DNA of 8,470 nucleotides, from the NCBI GenBank assembly GCA_023257035.1, contig JALRDI010000040.1:1-8470 (forward strand), in the 5' to 3' direction. Shown here one piece after another: positions 5,513 to 8,470 of this stretch. Position 1 is the stretch's first letter, and each line of letters begins with the position of its first letter. The translations under genes and the position numbers were made by a program. The notes under the pieces were generated by a model. The model was not told the origin of the DNA. It worked only from the letters and a program-made list of their open reading frames with translations, and ran no database searches. This DNA comes from Ilumatobacteraceae bacterium. GTDB taxonomy: Bacteria; Actinomycetota; Acidimicrobiia; Acidimicrobiales; Ilumatobacteraceae.

Positions 5513-7256
5513 TCACGGCCTCCTCACGATCGATCAGCCAGCCAAGCAGCCACTCTGCGGCGTCGTCTGCACGTTCCGGAACCTGCAAATCCTCAATACG
5601 TCGTCGCGCCTCAGCATCGCTCGAGATTCGTTCATGCCCGGCATCGGGAATGACCCGCCGCAACTCGCGTCGAACCGCTGCTGCGATCAACACGCGAGCC
5701 TCCATCGGAGCATCAACGTCAAGATCAACAATTGCGGCTCGCTCCACAACATCTCGCGCCGCGTCCTCAAGTTGCTCAAGAGCAAGTTCGAGGTCACCTT
5801 CAGCATTGACCAGCGCGACGAATGCGTCCCTGTTTTGTGGTTCGGCAAACAACGGCGCTGCGAGCCACGGCGCGACTGCATCCCAGTCTTGGATAAGAAC
5901 CGACAGCACAGCGAACTCCGCGTTATCTCTGCGGGAATTACGCCTGCGGCTCGATGGAACCTGAATTGATGGCGCACGCCCGCCCTGTTCAGCAACTGCC
6001 ACAAGGTCGTGAACCGGAAGGTCAAGCCGCGTTGCAACTTCGCCGGCGTACAACTTTCGCACATTCACATTTGGATGCTCGTTCACTACTGCCATTGCGC
6101 GCTCGGCCGCTCGAGTTCGGTGCTCGGGAGTGTCAGAGGGCATAGCACCCAACACTCGATCGATCCGAAAGGCAAGAAAGGGAGTCGCCTGCTCTATTGC
6201 GATCGGAAGAGAATCTGGGTCTGACTGAGCGAGGTCGCCCGGGTCTTTACCACCGGACATACGAGCAACCGAGACCTCAATCTCATACTTGCGCTCCCAC
6301 TCATAAAAGCGCTCTGCTGCACCTTGCCCCGCTGCATCGGCATCAAATGCGAGCACCACTCGTGACGTGTAACGCTTCAACAACTTCACGTGCTCTTCAG
6401 TGAAGGCAGTTCCACAGGTTGCGACCGCAGTCGGGACCCCACTTCGGTGAAAGCCAATCACATCGGTGTATCCCTCGCACACGACAGCAAGGTTCTGGCG
6501 AACAATCTCACCCTTTGCCCAGTTCAAGCCGTAGAGGACACGGGACTTTGTGTATATAGGTGTCTCAGGAGAGTTCTTGTACTTCGCCGGATCTACTGAC
6601 CCAGGCAAAATTCGACCACCAACGGCCACCGGGTCTCCGTTGTCGTTCATGATGGGGAATACCACGCGACCACGAAGCGCGTCCTGCATCCGGTTTCGGC
6701 GATTCCGAAATGCCAGACCGACGTCGCTCAGTACCTTTTCGTCTAGACCTGAGTTCAACGAGAGCGCGTCCCATTCATCAGGTGCCCACCCGATTCGAAA
6801 TTGGCGTGCTATTTCTCCGTCGATTCCTCGAGAGCGAAGGTAGTCACGTGCAGGTCGTGCATCTGGAGCAGTTAGCAATCGTTGGTGGTACCACTCAACT
6901 GCTGTTTCCATGCCTTCGACCAGACGCTTACGTCGAGCGCGATCCTTCGACTGCCCAGTCGAGGTGTAGTTCAGTTGTATACCGACTTTCGCGGCGAGAA
7001 ATTCCACTGACCCGATGAAGTCGACGTGCTCGGTTTGTTGCACAAACGTGAAGACATCGCCCGAGGCATCGCAGCCAAAACACTTATAACGGCCGGTCTC
7101 TTCGCGCACGTTGAACGACGGGGTTTTCTCACCGTGGAACGGACAAAGACCCACCCAATTTCGCCCTGTACGTCGCAGCTGCACGTGCTGGCCGACAACA
7201 TCAACAATTGACGCAGTTGCGCGAACGCGGTCAATGTCGTCGTCGGAGATAGCCAC
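5499..7256 (-). CDS. dnaG: DNA primase DnaG
   Basis: Synthesises RNA primers for lagging-strand replication at the fork with DnaB helicase. From the GTG at 7256 the protein is 585 residues. It opens with MAISDDDIDRVRATASIVDVV, matching family N-termini. The frame stays open upstream to a TTG at 7316, but those 20 residues look non-coding, so the shorter start is preferred. The CHC2 zinc finger uses Cys38, His41, Cys59 and Cys62 (CPFH ... CFGC). The catalytic core has GGRILPG with KYKNSPETPIYTKSRVLYGL (214-244), and the Toprim domain has CEGYTD (260-265, Glu261), DADAAG (305-310) and GKDPGDL (336-342). The C-terminal ~140 residues are the less conserved helicase-interaction region. No ribosome binding site precedes the GTG; see the -10 candidate. 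It lies 89 bp after the ygfZ-like gene and overlaps rpoD. Confidence 0.95.
   Translation of the reverse strand: MAISDDDIDRVRATASIVDVVGQHVQLRRTGRNWVGLCPFHGEKTPSFNVREETGRYKCFGCDASGDVFTFVQQTEHVDFIGSVEFLAAKVGIQLNYTSTGQSKDRARRKRLVEGMETAVEWYHQRLLTAPDARPARDYLRSRGIDGEIARQFRIGWAPDEWDALSLNSGLDEKVLSDVGLAFRNRRNRMQDALRGRVVFPIMNDNGDPVAVGGRILPGSVDPAKYKNSPETPIYTKSRVLYGLNWAKGEIVRQNLAVVCEGYTDVIGFHRSGVPTAVATCGTAFTEEHVKLLKRYTSRVVLAFDADAAGQGAAERFYEWERKYEIEVSVARMSGGKDPGDLAQSDPDSLPIAIEQATPFLAFRIDRVLGAMPSDTPEHRTRAAERAMAVVNEHPNVNVRKLYAGEVATRLDLPVHDLVAVAEQGGRAPSIQVPSSRRRNSRRDNAEFAVLSVLIQDWDAVAPWLAAPLFAEPQNRDAFVALVNAEGDLELALEQLEDAARDVVERAAIVDLDVDAPMEARVLIAAAVRRELRRVIPDAGHERISSDAEARRRIEDLQVPERADDAAEWLLGWLIDREEAVSGAS
5519..5525 (-). 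promoter_or_regulatory. rpoD ribosome binding site inside the 3' end of dnaG
   Basis: GAGGAGG on the minus strand, within the dnaG codons for Glu-Glu-Ala near its C-terminus, 6 nt before the rpoD GTG start. Near-consensus anti-16S complement; it decides the rpoD start and supports coupled translation. Confidence 0.75.
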
Positions 7257-7263
7257 AAGGAGG

Positions 7264-7269
7264 AATCTA
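7264..7269 (-). promoter_or_regulatory. Candidate -10 element for a leaderless dnaG transcript
   Basis: TAGATT fits the actinobacterial TANNNT -10 pattern and ends exactly 7 nt before the dnaG GTG, so the predicted transcription start falls on the start codon. The 7 spacer bases are CCTCCTT, the opposite of a Shine-Dalgarno sequence, which argues against ordinary ribosome binding here. No TTGACA-like -35 is seen 17-18 bp upstream. Inference from spacing. Confidence 0.4.
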
Positions 7270-7345
7270 GTTGTCAGCGGATGCCGAGATGCCACAGCAG
7301 GTACATAGCCCCGCAAAAACCATCTCCATAAGAATTGTGCGCCAA

Positions 7346-7993
7346 CTAGGAGGGGCGTTTACGGCGAGCCCGCACCAGCATCGCCCCATCAGCGGCTGAG
7401 GTAACCGTTCCGATCGCTTCCCCATCAATGACCACCTCGGACCCGACTGAAAGATCGCCATCGATTCGGACTATTTCAAATGGAGATGCCGCACTCCGTG
7501 CATCCATTCGTTCAACGAGTTCTTGACCGGGGTAACAGCCCTTCGTGAACGACACGAGGTCGTGCAACATCGGCAACTCAGCAGGAATTGTCTCGCCGGC
7601 AACAATCTCACGGCCACCCCGCGGCCATCCCTCGCGAATCCGCTCCCGTTCAACCTCGTCAGCCACCTCACCTTCGGCAATCGACAACGACAACTCGGTT
7701 TCAACACGCAAACGGAATCGTTGGAGCCTGGCGAGCACGACCTCACCGTCACCTGCATCACAATCGATTTCGAATTCGGTTGCGTTACGCCGCATTACTC
7801 CGACTAACGCAATTACTTTGCCAGACGGCTCCAGAACAAGCGACCACACCCGGTCACCATCGCGCATACCTTCGATCTGCTGAGCCAGTTGCGAGTGGAG
7901 ATATCGCTCAGTATCCGCACCACTTGCGGAGATCACGTCTCGGGGCGTCTTTGCCCATACCTGTTTTGCCCACTCAACAACGTCGCCCATCAT
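7346..7993 (-). CDS. ygfZ: YgfZ/GcvT-family folate-binding protein (short form)
   Basis: Member of the tetrahydrofolate-binding YgfZ (COG0354) family, which assists assembly or repair of certain iron-sulfur enzymes. The signature KGCYPGQE lies at residues 151-158 with the conserved Cys153. An N-terminal DTERYLHSQLAQQI segment (27-40) matches the family's folate-domain start, and a C-terminal GEAIGTVTSAADGAMLVRARR segment (191-211) is the usual beta-barrel ending. At 215 residues it is much shorter than the ~326 of Escherichia coli YgfZ, with the middle of the GcvT-like domain condensed. Two adjacent ATGs (7993 and 7990) are possible; AAAGGAG is 3 nt from the first and 6 nt from the second, so the second may be used. 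The first overlaps the trpE stop by 1 base (TAATG). Function in this organism is inferred from family. Confidence 0.85.
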   Translation of the reverse strand: MMGDVVEWAKQVWAKTPRDVISASGADTERYLHSQLAQQIEGMRDGDRVWSLVLEPSGKVIALVGVMRRNATEFEIDCDAGDGEVVLARLQRFRLRVETELSLSIAEGEVADEVERERIREGWPRGGREIVAGETIPAELPMLHDLVSFTKGCYPGQELVERMDARSAASPFEIVRIDGDLSVGSEVVIDGEAIGTVTSAADGAMLVRARRKRPS

Positions 7994-8470
7994 TAACTCC
8001 TTTGCGCGGCACGAGTCGAAGTCATCCGTCGGGCCGCAGGAATCGCCGCAAGCAATGCTGCTGCCTTATTTCGACATTCGAGGTCTTCATCCTCAGGGTC
8101 AGAATCGGCGACAATTCCTGCGCCAGCCTGCAGTGAGGCAGTGACGCCATCACCCCGCACGAACATGGTGCGAATACAAATTGCGGTATCGAGGTTTCCC
8201 GACCAATCGAGATACCCGACAACTCCGGCGTACGGTCCTCGTCGAACCGGTTCGAGTTCATCGATGATTTCCATTGCACGCACTTTTGGCGCGCCGCTCA
8301 CAGTTCCTGCCGGCAGCGTCGCTTTCAAAACGTCGATCGGGCCAAGCCCTGGGCGAATCTTTCCGGTCACCTGCGACGTCAAATGCATGACATGGCTATA
8401 CCGCTCAAGCGTCATGAACTCTTCGGGCTGAACCGATCCAAACTCTGCAACACGTCCCACGTCATTTCTC
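7993..8470 (-). CDS. trpE: Anthranilate synthase component I (TrpE) or PabB, C-terminal part
   Basis: Chorismate-utilising enzyme, cut off by the right edge of the window; the frame stays open to the last base (codons for RND precede VGRVAEFGS). The visible ~159 residues are the C-terminal catalytic core: RYSHVMHLTSQV with the conserved His, PAGTVSGAPKVRAMEIIDEL (chorismate site), GPYAGVVGYLDWSGNLDTAICIRT, and QAGAGIVADSDPEDEDLE with the acidic Mg2+ ligands near the end. TrpE makes anthranilate from chorismate and glutamine-derived ammonia for tryptophan; PabB makes aminodeoxychorismate for folate. These motifs resemble TrpE more, but the N-terminal tryptophan-feedback site that would settle it is outside the window. 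No trpC or trpG follows; the neighbour is a folate-binding protein, so PabB stays open. The stop overlaps the next ATG by 1 base. Confidence 0.88.
   Translation of the reverse strand, partial: RNDVGRVAEFGSVQPEEFMTLERYSHVMHLTSQVTGKIRPGLGPIDVLKATLPAGTVSGAPKVRAMEIIDELEPVRRGPYAGVVGYLDWSGNLDTAICIRTMFVRGDGVTASLQAGAGIVADSDPEDEDLECRNKAAALLAAIPAARRMTSTRAAQRS

Noticed and set aside
7257..7316. Upstream extension of dnaG to the TTG at 7316
   Set aside because: The extra 20 residues show no family resemblance, while the GTG at 7256 matches the usual primase N-terminus.
7271..7399. Plus-strand 42-codon frame with AAGGAGG 8 nt before a TTG
   Set aside because: The ribosome-binding-like sequence is the reverse of the spacer before dnaG; the frame runs antisense into the ygfZ end, has a weak start and an uninformative product.

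Overview
No undescribed system is visible in this window. It is core chromosome of what looks like an actinobacterium, possibly of the Acidimicrobiia type. The grounds are moderate G+C, frequent GTG starts, a LivG with the actinobacterial-style LPFG signature, and a dnaG start that looks leaderless. The lineage is an inference from sequence style, not a database result. All genes supported here lie on the minus strand, so the biological order runs from high to low coordinates.

Right part (8470 to 4274), a tightly packed housekeeping cluster: the 3' end of a chorismate-utilising enzyme, probably anthranilate synthase component I (trpE); a short YgfZ/GcvT-family folate-binding protein whose start overlaps the trpE stop by one base; DNA primase (dnaG); and the primary sigma factor (rpoD/sigA), whose GTG start lies inside the end of dnaG behind a consensus ribosome binding site. 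This is a dnaG-rpoD macromolecular-synthesis pair, with trpE and ygfZ upstream in place of rpsU or dgt. A 9-bp hairpin follows rpoD.

Middle (4200 to 4018), two tRNA genes: tRNA-Asn(GTT) with an encoded CCA, then a tRNA with anticodon CAT without CCA. The CAT tRNA resembles lysidine-type tRNA-Ile2 more than elongator Met. A long UUCG-capped hairpin fills the gap between them.

Left part (3851 to 1), a high-affinity branched-chain amino acid (or related amide/urea) ABC importer in the order livG-livF-livH-livM-livK: two ATPases, two permeases, then the start of the substrate-binding lipoprotein. The four complete genes are overlapping or 5-12 bp apart and surely co-transcribed. The leader upstream of livG carries a hairpin and a paired CAATTG-centred inverted repeat. 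The livM-livK gap carries two more hairpins, a layout that could set binding-protein expression apart from the permease.

The last ~120 bases at the left edge do not continue a normal LivK. Recognisable lipoprotein sequence stops after about 35 residues, the sequence becomes clearly more G+C-rich, and the frame closes at position 40. This is either an assembly chimera or error at a contig end, or a real rearrangement. No mobile elements, CRISPR arrays or gene-free stretches over 300 bases were seen.
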